Positions 17,232 to 26,139 of a stretch of 53,182 bases of DNA are shown piece by piece. Below the pieces are notes generated by a model. The model was not told the DNA's origin. It searched no databases and worked only from the letters and a program-made list of their open reading frames with translations. The stretch lies in NCBI GenBank assembly GCA_023145215.1, contig JAGLED010000016.1, positions 1 through 53,182 of the forward strand, read 5' to 3'. A program made the position numbers and the translations under genes. The DNA is from Rhodospirillales bacterium. Its GTDB lineage: Bacteria; Pseudomonadota; Alphaproteobacteria; Rhodospirillales; Casp-alpha2. Numbering within the stretch: position 1 is the first letter of the stretch; each line of letters opens with the position of its first letter.

Positions 17232-18560
17232 TTGACTTTGAAACACTTTAATGAACTCGGCCTTGCCGAGCCTATTCTTCGTGCGGTTTCCGGCGAAGGC
17301 TATACCCAACCGACGCCGATCCAGGCGCAGGTTATCCCGCTGATGCTGTCGGGAAACGACATCGTCGGTATTGCCCAGACGGGCACCGGCAAGACGGCGG
17401 CTTTCGTGCTGCCGCTGCTCAACCGCATCCACGCCCAAAGCCAGCGCCCGGCGAATAAAACCTGCTCGGCGTTGATTCTGGCGCCGACGCGTGAACTCGC
17501 GTCGCAGATCGCCGACAGCATCCGCACCTACGCCGCCAACATGCGTGTCTCGGTGACGGTGGTGCTGGGTGGCGTCAAGCCGGGCGGGCAGATTCGCGCC
17601 CTGGCACGCGGCACCGACATCGTCGTCGCGACGCCGGGCCGCCTGCTCGATCACGTACAGACCGGCGCGGTGAAACTCGATGCGACCGACACGGTCGTCC
17701 TCGACGAAGCCGACCAGATGCTCGACCTCGGTTTCATGCCGACGATCCGCAAGATTCTCGCAAGGCTGCCGAAACAGCGCCAGACGGTTCTGTTGTCGGC
17801 GACCATGCCGAAGCAGATCCGGGCGCTTGCAAACGACTTCCTCGACGCCCCTTCGGAAGTTTCCGTCGCCGCGACGTCGCGCCCGATTGAACGCATCGAA
17901 CAGAGCGTCATGCATGTCGAACGCGCCGAGAAGCGCGATGCGCTGGTCAGTATCCTTCGCTCGGAAAAAGTGGAACGCGCCATTGTCTTCACCCGGACCA
18001 AGCGCGGTGCCGACAAGGTATGCGAGTTCCTGCAGAAAGCCGGGATCAATTCAGGCGCCATTCACGGCAATAAAAGCCAGCCGCAGCGTGAGCGCACGCT
18101 GGCGGCATTCCGTGACAAGAAGACCAGAATCCTGGTTGCAACCGACATCGCGGCGCGTGGCATCGATATCGACGACGTCTCGCACGTCATCAACTACGAA
18201 CTGCCGAACGTGCCCGAAGCCTACGTCCACCGCATCGGCCGCACCGCGCGTGCAGGTAAGAGCGGGATCGCGATCTCGCTTTGCGAACACGCCGAGCGCG
18301 GTCTGCTCCGCGACATCGAGCGCCTGATCGGAAATACCGTTCATCGCGATGGTGTGGTGGAAGTCGCCGCTAACACGGAAAGCCGTGAAGAGCAGGCGCC
18401 ACGTCCGCCGCATCAGCCGCGCCAGGAAAACCGTTCCAACGGCGATGCGAAAACCGATAAGCCGCGCCGCCGCCAGCCAAAGTGGCGCCGGGGTAAATCC
18501 AAGAATACCGGCGGGCGCGGTCCCTCCGGTGACGCGCCGCGTCAACGGCTCGCCAGCTAA
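17232..18560 (+). CDS. DEAD-box ATP-dependent RNA helicase, RhlE type
   Basis: A 442-residue RNA helicase that unwinds RNA duplexes in ribosome assembly and mRNA turnover. All motifs are present: Q motif (GYTQPTPIQ, 23-31), motif I AQTGTGKT (48-55), PTRELA, TPGR, DEAD (158-161), SAT (189-191), ARGIDIDDVSHVINYELP and HRIGRTAR. A basic, low-complexity tail (about 385-442, rich in Arg, Lys and Pro) is typical of RhlE. The likely start is TTG at 17232, because no ATG gives a complete Q-motif region; a second in-frame TTG lies six bases later. It is convergent with the histidine phosphatase gene, with a three-base gap. It appears to be housekeeping and unrelated to the catabolic regulon to the left. 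Confidence 0.94.
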   Translation: MTLKHFNELGLAEPILRAVSGEGYTQPTPIQAQVIPLMLSGNDIVGIAQTGTGKTAAFVLPLLNRIHAQSQRPANKTCSALILAPTRELASQIADSIRTYAANMRVSVTVVLGGVKPGGQIRALARGTDIVVATPGRLLDHVQTGAVKLDATDTVVLDEADQMLDLGFMPTIRKILARLPKQRQTVLLSATMPKQIRALANDFLDAPSEVSVAATSRPIERIEQSVMHVERAEKRDALVSILRSEKVERAIVFTRTKRGADKVCEFLQKAGINSGAIHGNKSQPQRERTLAAFRDKKTRILVATDIAARGIDIDDVSHVINYELPNVPEAYVHRIGRTARAGKSGIAISLCEHAERGLLRDIERLIGNTVHRDGVVEVAANTESREEQAPRPPHQPRQENRSNGDAKTDKPRRRQPKWRRGKSKNTGGRGPSGDAPRQRLAS

Positions 18561-18563
18561 AAC

Positions 18564-19136
18564 TTAAGACGGGGGCGGGATCTTTCCGACGATCTCAACC
18601 TCGCCGTCACCGATGTGACGGAAGATCACCGTCTCGCCTTGCTGGGTATACGTACCCGTCAAGGCGCTGATGGTGACCTGGTGTGTGACCAGAACGATCG
18701 GTGTCTTCGATTCACGAACGGCGTTGTCTGCGATGAAGGTGCGGAGCGCCTTCATGTTGCCGGCCTTTTCCTCGTAGCGCTGATAGAACGAATTCAACGC
18801 CGGCAGTTCCATAACTTCACCGAGCTCCAGATTGCGCGCGGTCTCAAGGCAGCGGCACCACTGGCTCGAATAGACGAGCGCTTCGTTGATGGTGCCTGCC
18901 TTGGCGTCGAGGCCGATGGCTTCGGCTTCCTTGCGGCCCCGGGCGCTCAGGTTGCGCTGCGTCGAACAGTCGCCGATCTTGAAGTTATCGGGATCGCCGG
19001 TCCCGGGCGCGCTCGCATGGCGCATGATCGCGAAGTGGCCGGGCTCATGCAGCTTCGACCAAAGGATCGGATTTGCTTCCGCGCTCAGCGGGGCGAGCAT
19101 CAATAAACTCAGAATGAACAGTCGTAACACGGACAT
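18564..19136 (-). CDS. Secreted histidine phosphatase superfamily protein
   Basis: A 190-residue phosphoglycerate-mutase-fold protein with a signal peptide (MSVLRLFILSLLMLAPLSA, probable cleavage near residue 22). The catalytic RHG-type motif reads MRHASAPGTGDP (Arg39, His40), and a second catalytic His lies in VLVTHQVTISALTG. Together they form the phosphohistidine pocket. Such exported family members hydrolyse phosphomonoesters; the substrate is unknown. It stands alone between the helicase (convergent) and tctA. Confidence 0.85.
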   Translation of the reverse strand: MSVLRLFILSLLMLAPLSAEANPILWSKLHEPGHFAIMRHASAPGTGDPDNFKIGDCSTQRNLSARGRKEAEAIGLDAKAGTINEALVYSSQWCRCLETARNLELGEVMELPALNSFYQRYEEKAGNMKALRTFIADNAVRESKTPIVLVTHQVTISALTGTYTQQGETVIFRHIGDGEVEIVGKIPPPS

Positions 19137-19205
19137 GGCGTTCCCCTTTCGGTGGTTGCGGCATGTCCGTTCTACGTCGTAAGCGGGCTCTCGGATTGCA
19201 AGGGC

Positions 19206-20723
19206 TTATCCGGCAGCCGCCTTTCTGGCTTTGAACTTGTCGCGGATCAGTTTGAACAGCGGCAACAGGATAAGGATGATCGCGATAATCGTGATCGGGC
19301 CCGAGATCGGGCGCTCGAGGAAGATCATCGGATCGCCGCTAGAGAACAGCAGCGACTGGCGCAGCTTCGGTTCCGCGATCGGCCCCAGCACGATGGCGAG
19401 GACGGCAGGTGCGACGGGGTAGTCGAGCTTGCGGAGCAGGTACGCCCCGACCCCGAAGATCAACATCAGCCACACGTCGTGCATGTCCTGCGTCGCCGCG
19501 TAACCGCCGACCACGGACAAGACGAAGATCATCGGCGCCAGGACCGTGAACGGCATTCGCAGCATCCAGATAAACAGCGGTATGAAGGCCAGGTTCACGA
19601 TCAGGGCGAACAGGTTCGAGATATAGAACGAGCCGATCAGGCCCCAGACGAATTCGGTCTGGGTCTGGAACAGCAGCGGACCGGGCTGCAGGCCCCAGAT
19701 CACCATCCCGCCCAGCAGGATCGCCGTCGTCGGCGAGCCGGGAATGCCGAGGGTCAGCATCGGCAGCATCGCGCCGGTCGACGCCGAGTTGTTGGCCGCC
19801 TCCGGCGCGGCGACGCCGCCCACGTGTCCCTTGCCGAATTCCTTGGGGTTTTTCGAGACCATCTTGGTGACCCCGTACGCCATCAACGAGCCGGGTGTGG
19901 CGCCTGCGGCGGGCAGGATGCCGACGAAGAAACCGAGGAACGAGCCGATGGCCGTGCCTTTCCATCCCTTAATGGATTCCCGGCACGCGCTGAGAATGCG
20001 TCTGATCGAGAGCACCGCCTCGGTCATCGTCAGGTTGCCGCGCGTGCTGTCGATGGTCCACAGCATCTCGCCGATCCCGTAAATACCGATCGCCAGCACC
20101 AGGAAGTTGATACCGTGCATGAACCCGGTGATGTCGCCGAAGATCAGGCGCGGCTCGCCGGTCATGATGTCGAGACCGACCGAGGCCATGACCAACCCGA
20201 AGAAGATCGAGAACAGCGTCTTCGGGATGTCGTCGCCGCCGAGCCCGACGAAGGTCGCGAACGCGAGCAACATCAGGGCGAAGATTTCGGGGTCACCGAA
20301 GTCCAGTGCCACCGAGGCCAGCGGCGGGGCGAACGCGGTGAACAGCACGTTGGCGACCGAGCCGCCGACGAACGATGCAACGGCTGCCGTCACCAGCGCT
20401 AGGTCGGCGCGGCCCTTGAGCGCCAGCGGCCGGCCGTCGAACGTCGTCGCAACGGCCGTCGACGCGCCCGGAATACCCAGCGTGATCGATGAAATAGCGC
20501 CCCCGTACATCGCGCCGTAATAGATCGCGGCGAGGAAGATCATCGCAGACGCCGGGGGCACGAGGAACGTCGCTGGCAACAGGATCGCAACGCCGTTGAC
20601 CGAGCCCAGCCCGGGCATCGCGCCGATGAACAGCCCAAGCGCGACGCCGATCAGCATCAGCATGATGTTGAGGGGGTCGAGGGCGATAAACACGCCGTCC
20701 AGCAGAAGCCCGAGAATTTCCAT
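19206..20723 (-). CDS. tctA: Tripartite tricarboxylate transporter large permease TctA
   Basis: A 505-residue membrane protein, the large (about 12-helix) subunit of the TctABC secondary transporter. Family hallmarks: GLFIGAMPGLGSVNGVAIL near the N-terminus, YYGAMYGGAISSITLGIPG, then the repeated module FFVGILPAAGATPGSLMAYG and MLTLGIPGSPTTAILLGGM. It imports a carboxylate with a cation, using the TctC protein for capture. Gene order on the minus strand is tctC-tctB-tctA. The cluster lies beside the oxalate catabolic operon, and a GntR-type palindrome lies upstream of tctC. Oxalate or a related dicarboxylate is therefore a reasonable but unproven substrate. Confidence 0.93.
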   Translation of the reverse strand: MEILGLLLDGVFIALDPLNIMLMLIGVALGLFIGAMPGLGSVNGVAILLPATFLVPPASAMIFLAAIYYGAMYGGAISSITLGIPGASTAVATTFDGRPLALKGRADLALVTAAVASFVGGSVANVLFTAFAPPLASVALDFGDPEIFALMLLAFATFVGLGGDDIPKTLFSIFFGLVMASVGLDIMTGEPRLIFGDITGFMHGINFLVLAIGIYGIGEMLWTIDSTRGNLTMTEAVLSIRRILSACRESIKGWKGTAIGSFLGFFVGILPAAGATPGSLMAYGVTKMVSKNPKEFGKGHVGGVAAPEAANNSASTGAMLPMLTLGIPGSPTTAILLGGMVIWGLQPGPLLFQTQTEFVWGLIGSFYISNLFALIVNLAFIPLFIWMLRMPFTVLAPMIFVLSVVGGYAATQDMHDVWLMLIFGVGAYLLRKLDYPVAPAVLAIVLGPIAEPKLRQSLLFSSGDPMIFLERPISGPITIIAIILILLPLFKLIRDKFKARKAAAG

Positions 20724-20775
20724 GATGTTGTCGCTCTATCCTAAGGTCGTTGGCCTGGTGTCGATCGAAGGCGGT

Positions 20776-21273
20776 CTAGAAGAAAAAGTCGTATAGCGGC
20801 AGAAACAGCGGCTCCAGATAGCCCTTCGGCAACACGATCCGCATCGCGATATCGAAAAACAGGAATGTGACGATGGGTGTGGTGATCGAGATCGCCAGCG
20901 TCGCCGGCCAGCCGTGGCGGCCGAGAAAACGGATGTAGTAAATAAGGAAGACGAGGATCGCGCCGTAGAAGCCGAGAATATGGCACAACGCGATGAATCC
21001 CGTGACGCCGCCGCCCACCAGCAGCAGCATGCGCAAGCCGTAGCTGTCGAGATACTTCTCGTCCGACTGAGAGGGTGGGGATTTCTTGAGCACCCAGTTG
21101 ATGGCAATCCAGACGCACGACAGAAGCATCCCCGCCGCGAGCCAGAACGGCCAGAACCCGCCGCCCGGACCTTCGCCCTTGATATAACCGATATCGAGTT
21201 CGGTACTCTTGTACATCAAGTAGATCGAGAGAAGCGCCATTAACCCGGCCGTGATGATTTCTGCACGTCTCAT
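20776..21273 (-). CDS. tctB: Tripartite tricarboxylate transporter small permease TctB
   Basis: A 165-residue protein with four predicted membrane helices, matching the small TctB subunit in size and layout. Visible features are the N-terminal helix after MRRAEIITAGLMALLSIYLM, the glycine-rich GEGPGGGFWPFWLAAGMLL typical of TctB, and the C-terminal ending LEPLFLPLYDFFF. It lies between tctC and tctA with gaps of 66 and 52 bases. Confidence 0.88.
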   Translation of the reverse strand: MRRAEIITAGLMALLSIYLMYKSTELDIGYIKGEGPGGGFWPFWLAAGMLLSCVWIAINWVLKKSPPSQSDEKYLDSYGLRMLLLVGGGVTGFIALCHILGFYGAILVFLIYYIRFLGRHGWPATLAISITTPIVTFLFFDIAMRIVLPKGYLEPLFLPLYDFFF

Positions 21274-21339
21274 AACGAACGCCTACTCCCGATCTCTTGA
21301 TATACGTCTGTCTGCTTTTTCCGTAATGACGTCAGGTGC

Positions 21340-22323
21340 TTACTTGATCGCACCCATCTCCGTCAGCATCTTCCGGTGACGTTCGCGCTGCTCTTGCCAA
21401 TAGGCCTTCAGCGCGTCGCCTGCCATCAGATCGCCGAACAGCGACTTGTCCTTCCGGTATTTCTGCCATTTTGCGGAGTTGTAGACCTTGGCAAAAAGGT
21501 CCTGGAAGTACTTCTCCGCGTCGGCGCTCATGCCCGGCGCCCCGACGACCGCGCGCTGCATGCCGTACGAGAAGTCCTTACCCTTTTCCTTGAGGGTCGG
21601 GACATCCGGGAACAACGGCAGACGCTCGGCCGTGAAACTGACCAGAGGCACGACGTCGCCAGACTCGTAGAAGCCGAGGGCTTCGGACGGGTTGTTGACG
21701 CTGGAGTTGATGTGCTTGCCGGCCAACTGCTTGGCGACGGTGCCGCCGCCCTTGTACGGCACGTACTTGATCGAAAGACCGAAGTTGTTGTTGAGGAATT
21801 CGGTCAGCAGTTCGTCTTCCTGGGCCTTGCCGGTGCCGCCCATGACCCACTTGTTGCCGTCGGCTTTCGCCTTGGCGAGGAATTCCTCGAACGTTTTGAT
21901 GCCGGAGTCCTTGTGCACCCACAGAAGGAAAGTGTCTTCCGCCATGCGGCCCACAGGCGCGAACGTCATAATGTCGATGCCCAGTTTCGGCTGGCGCAGC
22001 GGCGTCGTGAAGAACGAGTTGAGGGTCACCATGATGGTGTGGTCCGGATCGTTCGCCCCCTTGGCGGCGATCAGGGCTTCCGCCCCGGAACCGCCGGACT
22101 TGTTGACCGGCACCAGCGGCTTGGATGCCATTTTTTCGGACTCGACGATGGCCTGCATCAGGCGCGCCATCTTGTCGGCACCCCCGCCCTTACCGGCCAT
22201 GATGATGAAGTCGATCGGTTTCGTCGGCTCCCACGCGGCAGCCGTGCCGGGCAAGCCGGCAACCAGTGCGCCGATACTTAACGCACCGGCCAAACCAAGA
22301 ATATGACGTCTAGAGATAGCCAT
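21340..22323 (-). CDS. tctC: Tripartite tricarboxylate transporter substrate-binding protein TctC (Bug family)
   Basis: Periplasmic binding protein of 327 residues with an N-terminal signal (MAISRRHILGLAGALSIGAL; the twin arginines suggest Tat or Sec export). Bug-family stretches are WEPTKPIDFIIMAGKGGGADKMAR, NKSGGSGAEALIAAKGANDP, KYVPYKGGGTVAKQLAGKHI and PDVPTLKEKGKDFSYG. The ATG at 22323 has a GGAGG ribosome-binding site nine bases upstream and gives a proper signal peptide. It is the first gene of tctCBA. A palindrome like those at the gntR promoter lies about 135 bases upstream. Ligand unknown; a carboxylate such as oxalate is suggested by context. Confidence 0.9.
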   Translation of the reverse strand: MAISRRHILGLAGALSIGALVAGLPGTAAAWEPTKPIDFIIMAGKGGGADKMARLMQAIVESEKMASKPLVPVNKSGGSGAEALIAAKGANDPDHTIMVTLNSFFTTPLRQPKLGIDIMTFAPVGRMAEDTFLLWVHKDSGIKTFEEFLAKAKADGNKWVMGGTGKAQEDELLTEFLNNNFGLSIKYVPYKGGGTVAKQLAGKHINSSVNNPSEALGFYESGDVVPLVSFTAERLPLFPDVPTLKEKGKDFSYGMQRAVVGAPGMSADAEKYFQDLFAKVYNSAKWQKYRKDKSLFGDLMAGDALKAYWQEQRERHRKMLTEMGAIK

Positions 22324-22456
22324 TATAACCTCCCAAGTTACAATTCGCTGCCGGCGACATAACAACTCAGAGACCGGCAACACGGTCAAAGTTGGATGTT
22401 GGATGTGCAGACCGCTTCTTGGCGGCGGATTGCCCTTGAGGGACCTAATCTTGGTG

Positions 22457-22470
22457 TTAGGTATACCAAT
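22457..22470 (-). promoter_or_regulatory. Candidate GntR operator upstream of tctC
   Basis: TTAGGTATACCAAT, one base away from a perfect TTGGTATACCAA palindrome, the element found twice between gntR and the ligase genes. It is 134 bases upstream of tctC, in the 210-bp gap after the universal stress gene. It suggests tctCBA belongs to the oxalate regulon. Confidence 0.5.
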
Positions 22471-22533
22471 GATAAGTTAGTTAGCTCGCTCTAATCAATT
22501 CAAATAACAGCCTTCTTTCGTGTTTCGCCTATC

Positions 22534-23397
22534 TTAGTGAACGAAAAGAACCGGCATATCGGTGTTGTCGATGATCCACTGCGTCACGCCGCCCAAAACC
22601 AGCGCGCGGCCCCGGCTGCGCCCGTAGGCACCCATCACCAGAACATCCGCGCCGCAGTCCTTGGCGGCCTTCAGCAGGCTTTCGCCGAGCGTGGAGTTCC
22701 TCGACGTGACGTTCATGGAAGTCGCTTCGATTTCATGATCTTTCAGATGAACGATCAGGTCGTCCGCCGTCAGATCGAGATTTTCCGCATCCTCGGCGGA
22801 GAGCACCGTGACTTTCTTGGCGGCGGCGATGATCGACCCGCACGCAGCAACGGCGCGCGCTGATTCCGCCGACCCGTTCCAGGCGATGGCGACGTTGTCG
22901 CCCAGCGTTGCGACTTCTCGCTTCGGACACAGAAGCACCGGCCGGCCGGTGTTAAGCATCGCCGCTTCGAGGGTGTTCTGACCGAGGTTGGTATCGTGAT
23001 CCGGTTGCGCAACGGCGACGACACTCGCGAGCCGCCCTTGAACACCGATCACGTCGGCCTGCTTGCCGTCGGCGACGCTCCAGGAAATGGTCAGCGTGTC
23101 GTGGGCCGGCGGGCGCGTGTCGCAGACCGTGATCCCGCGTTTTTGAACATATTCATCAAAAAGTCCCTTGAGGCGCACCACCTCGTCATCGGTGATGTCC
23201 TTCGCGGATGCGTTGATCTGGTCGGCGACGAGGCGCGGCACCGCGACGCCGAAGGGCATCAAATCCTTCGGGCGCGGTTTACAGTGAACGGCGCGAATGT
23301 GCGCGTTGAAGTGCCGCCCCAACGCGCAGGCATGATCCAGCACGGACTCCCCTTGGCCATCGCCGCGGATCGGCACCAGTATCGTGCGGAATGCCAT
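22534..23397 (-). CDS. Universal stress protein, tandem UspA domains
   Basis: A 287-residue cytoplasmic protein made of two UspA-like halves. The first begins FRTILVPIRGDGQGESVLDHA. The second, after VAIAWNGSAESARAV, ends with the nucleotide-binding motif LVMGAYGRSRGRALVLGGVTQWII, which fits G-x2-G-x9-G(S/T). Function is general stress tolerance; ATP binding by the second half is likely. It follows fhs by 14 bases and is the last gene of the gntR-oxc-frc operon, so it is probably co-expressed with oxalate breakdown, perhaps against acid or thioester stress (inference). Confidence 0.88.
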   Translation of the reverse strand: MAFRTILVPIRGDGQGESVLDHACALGRHFNAHIRAVHCKPRPKDLMPFGVAVPRLVADQINASAKDITDDEVVRLKGLFDEYVQKRGITVCDTRPPAHDTLTISWSVADGKQADVIGVQGRLASVVAVAQPDHDTNLGQNTLEAAMLNTGRPVLLCPKREVATLGDNVAIAWNGSAESARAVAACGSIIAAAKKVTVLSAEDAENLDLTADDLIVHLKDHEIEATSMNVTSRNSTLGESLLKAAKDCGADVLVMGAYGRSRGRALVLGGVTQWIIDNTDMPVLFVH

Positions 23398-23411
23398 GAC
23401 CTTCGCTCCCC

Positions 23412-25085
23412 TTAGAACAGGCCTTCGATCAGGCCGTCTTTATTGAGCCTGATCGATTCCGATGCCGGTTTACGCGGCAGACCCGGCATCGTCATGATCT
23501 CGCCGGTGACGACGACGATGAAGCCGGCGCCCGCCGAGATGCGGACTTCGCGGATCGGCACGCTGTGGCCGGTCGGCGCACCCTTGAGGCCTGGGTCGGT
23601 CGAAAACGAGTACTGGGTCTTGGCCATGCACACCGGCAGCTTGCCGTAGCCCTGTTCTTCCCATTCCTTCAACTGGTTGCGGATCTTGGTGTCGGCAAGT
23701 ACTTCGTCGGCGCGGTAGATTTCCGTGGCGACGGTCTTGATCTTGTCGAACAGCGACATGTCGTCCGGATAAAGCGGCTTGAAGTCCGCCTTTCCGCTGT
23801 CGACCAGTTCGACGACCTTGTTGGCCAGCGCTTCGGTGCCTTCGGAGCCTTTCGCCCAGTGTTCGCAGAGGATCGCTTCCGCGCCCTGCGAGGTGACGAA
23901 TTCCTTGACCGCTTCGACCTCCGCATCGGTGTCGGTGTGGAAGTTGTTGATCGCGACCACGGCGGGCACGCCGAACTTCTTCAGGTTCTCGAGGTGGCGG
24001 CCCAGGTTCGGGCAACCTTTCTTCAACGCTTCGACGTTTTCGGTGTTGAGGTCTTCTTTCTTGACCCCACCGTTGGATTTCAGCGCACGGATCGTCGCGA
24101 CGATCACGACGGCGCTCGGCTTCAGGCCCGCCTTGCGGCACTTGATGTCGAAGAACTTCTCGGCCCCGAGATCCGCGCCGAAGCCGGCTTCGGTCACGAC
24201 GTAATCGGCGAGTTTCAGCGCCGTCTTGGTGGCGACCACGGAATTGCAGCCGTGCGCGATGTTGGCAAACGGGCCGCCGTGCACGAAGGCCGGGTTGTTT
24301 TCAAGCGTCTGCACCAGGTTCGGCTGCATCGCGTCTTTCAGCAGCACCGCCATCGATCCTTCGGCCTTGATGTCGCGGCAGTAGACCGGCGACCGGTCGC
24401 GGCGATAGGCGACGATCATGTCGCCGAGGCGGCGCTCCAGGTCGGCGAGATCGGAAGCAAGGCAGAGGATCGCCATCACTTCGGATGCGACGGTAATGTC
24501 GAAACCGGCTTCGCGCGGGAAGCCGTTGGCGACACCGCCGAGCGAACACGTGATCTGGCGCAATGCCCGGTCGTTCATGTCGAGGACGCGCTTCCAGGCG
24601 ATGCGGCGGATATCGATTTCCTGCTCGTTCCCCCAGTAAATGTGGTTGTCGATCATCGCCGACAGCAGGTTGTGCGCTGACGTGATGGCGTGGAAGTCGC
24701 CGGTGAAGTGGAGGTTCATGTCCTCCATCGGGATGACCTGCGCATAACCGCCGCCCGCGGCGCCGCCCTTCATGCCGAAGTTCGGGCCGAGCGACGCTTC
24801 GCGGATGCAGATCGTCGCCTTCTTGCCGATGCGGTTGAGGCCGTCGCCGAGACCGACGGTCGTCGTCGTCTTGCCTTCGCCGGCGGGCGTCGGGTTGATC
24901 GCGGTGACCAGGATCAGCTTGCCGTCGTCCTTGCCTTCGATCGACTTGATGAAGTCGGCGGAAATCTTCGCCTTGTCGTGGCCATAGGGGAGCAGGTGTT
25001 CCTTGTCGATCCCGAGCTTGGCGCCGATGTCGTTGATATGTTGCGGCGAGGCTTCACGGGCGATTTCGATGTCGGTTTTAGCCAT
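23412..25085 (-). CDS. fhs: Formate-tetrahydrofolate ligase
   Basis: A 557-residue ligase making 10-formyl-THF from formate, THF and ATP. Family signatures include the ATP-binding [43 protein letters not shown] and [14 protein letters not shown]. The ATG at 25085 is preferred over one 21 bases upstream, because it gives the standard N-terminus ([11 protein letters not shown]) and a GGGAAG ribosome-binding site. It sits between the formyltransferase and the stress protein in the oxalate operon, so it channels formate released from formyl-CoA into one-carbon metabolism. Length is normal for the family. Confidence 0.96.
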   Translation of the reverse strand: MAKTDIEIAREASPQHINDIGAKLGIDKEHLLPYGHDKAKISADFIKSIEGKDDGKLILVTAINPTPAGEGKTTTTVGLGDGLNRIGKKATICIREASLGPNFGMKGGAAGGGYAQVIPMEDMNLHFTGDFHAITSAHNLLSAMIDNHIYWGNEQEIDIRRIAWKRVLDMNDRALRQITCSLGGVANGFPREAGFDITVASEVMAILCLASDLADLERRLGDMIVAYRRDRSPVYCRDIKAEGSMAVLLKDAMQPNLVQTLENNPAFVHGGPFANIAHGCNSVVATKTALKLADYVVTEAGFGADLGAEKFFDIKCRKAGLKPSAVVIVATIRALKSNGGVKKEDLNTENVEALKKGCPNLGRHLENLKKFGVPAVVAINNFHTDTDAEVEAVKEFVTSQGAEAILCEHWAKGSEGTEALANKVVELVDSGKADFKPLYPDDMSLFDKIKTVATEIYRADEVLADTKIRNQLKEWEEQGYGKLPVCMAKTQYSFSTDPGLKGAPTGHSVPIREVRISAGAGFIVVVTGEIMTMPGLPRKPASESIRLNKDGLIEGLF

Positions 25086-25130
25086 GGTTAGAGCTTCCCA
25101 ATTCAATCAGTTGTCTGTATCGGCGACCGT

Positions 25131-26048
25131 TCAGTCACCTAGATTTGTGCCGACCTCAACGCCGGCGTCTTTTGCCCATTCGGCGGCGGGCACCTTGCCC
25201 CCACCGGTTGGGCGTACTCGCTTTACCAGAATGCGCCCACCGATGCATTGCACGGTCACGCCATCTTCTGACACGTCGACGACGCGGCTGCTGATGCCGT
25301 CACCCTCGACCCGCTGGCAGTCGAAGACGCCGAGCTGCTCGCCGCCGAAGGTCGTCCACGCGCCGGGCGACGGGTTGGTGCCGCGGATCAGGTCGTAGAC
25401 CTGCTTGACCGGCTTGTTCCAGTCGATGCGGGCATGCTTCGCCGTGCAGCGGCGTTCGTAGGTGGCGTCGGCCTCGTCCTGGACGATTCGCGGCGGATTT
25501 CCCGACCGGAACAGGTCGCAGACCTCGAGAACCGAATCGATGGCGGACGGATAGATTTTTTTGAAGTAGAGATCGATCACCGTGTCGTCCGGCTCGATCG
25601 GGCATTCCCACATCATCAGGACGTCACCTTCGTCGAGACCGTCCGTCGGGTAGAACCACGAATAACCCGACTTGGTGCTGCCCATGATGATCGGCCAGTT
25701 GACCGCGGACGGACCGCGATGCAACGGCAGAAGCGAAGGATGGAAGCAGATCGAACCCTGTTTCGGGGTGTCGCGGGCCGCTTCCGGCACGAACACGTTG
25801 ACGAACGCCATGACCATCAGATCGGCGTTCAGCGCAGCCAGCTCGTCGAGAGATTCCTGATCCTTGAAGTGCGCCGGCTGATAGACGGGCAGGCCCTGTT
25901 CCAGGGCAAATTCCTTGATCGGGTCGATCGGCTTGCCGTCCTTGTCGGGCTCGCAGTAAACGGCCACGACCTCGTCGATACCGGCTTCCAGAATCTTGGC
26001 CAGGGCATCTTTGCCGAACGCCTGCTGACCCATCACGATAACGCGCAT
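25131..26048 (-). CDS. Formyltransferase, hydrolase-domain-of-10-formyl-THF-dehydrogenase type
   Basis: A 305-residue folate-dependent formyltransferase-fold protein. The active-site stretch is FHPSLLPLHRGPSAVNW, with His103, and DGLDEGDVLMMWEC, with Asp139. These align with His106 and Asp142 of the N-terminal hydrolase domain of mammalian 10-formyl-THF dehydrogenase (ALDH1L1). Methionyl-tRNA formyltransferase has Asn before the His; here it is CFH, so this is not Fmt. The C-terminal Fmt-like domain ends near residue 300, and there is no aldehyde dehydrogenase part. Possible reactions: 10-formyl-THF hydrolysis, or formyl transfer between folate and another carrier such as CoA. It lies between frc and fhs with good ribosome-binding sites (AGGAGAGG). 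The family is secure, the reaction is not. Confidence 0.8.
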   Translation of the reverse strand: MRVIVMGQQAFGKDALAKILEAGIDEVVAVYCEPDKDGKPIDPIKEFALEQGLPVYQPAHFKDQESLDELAALNADLMVMAFVNVFVPEAARDTPKQGSICFHPSLLPLHRGPSAVNWPIIMGSTKSGYSWFYPTDGLDEGDVLMMWECPIEPDDTVIDLYFKKIYPSAIDSVLEVCDLFRSGNPPRIVQDEADATYERRCTAKHARIDWNKPVKQVYDLIRGTNPSPGAWTTFGGEQLGVFDCQRVEGDGISSRVVDVSEDGVTVQCIGGRILVKRVRPTGGGKVPAAEWAKDAGVEVGTNLGD

Positions 26049-26139
26049 GTTTCCTCTCCTGTCGGGCGCCGCCGAAACGGCGCCCTTTAAAATGTTCGTC
26101 TCGCGCCCGGTGTGTGACCTGGCGTCATTATTTTATCGC

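Noticed and set aside
19152..20402. A 416-codon plus-strand open frame
   Set aside because: Antisense to tctA, with a highly charged Arg/Asp/Gln/His composition typical of the mirror of a membrane protein gene.
23565..24680. A 371-codon plus-strand open frame
   Set aside because: Antisense to fhs, whose protein is a textbook match; no domain is seen in the antisense product.
25131..26048. Methionyl-tRNA formyltransferase (fmt)
   Set aside because: The active-site segment lacks the Asn of Fmt and matches the 10-formyl-THF dehydrogenase hydrolase domain; context is oxalate catabolism, not def-fmt.
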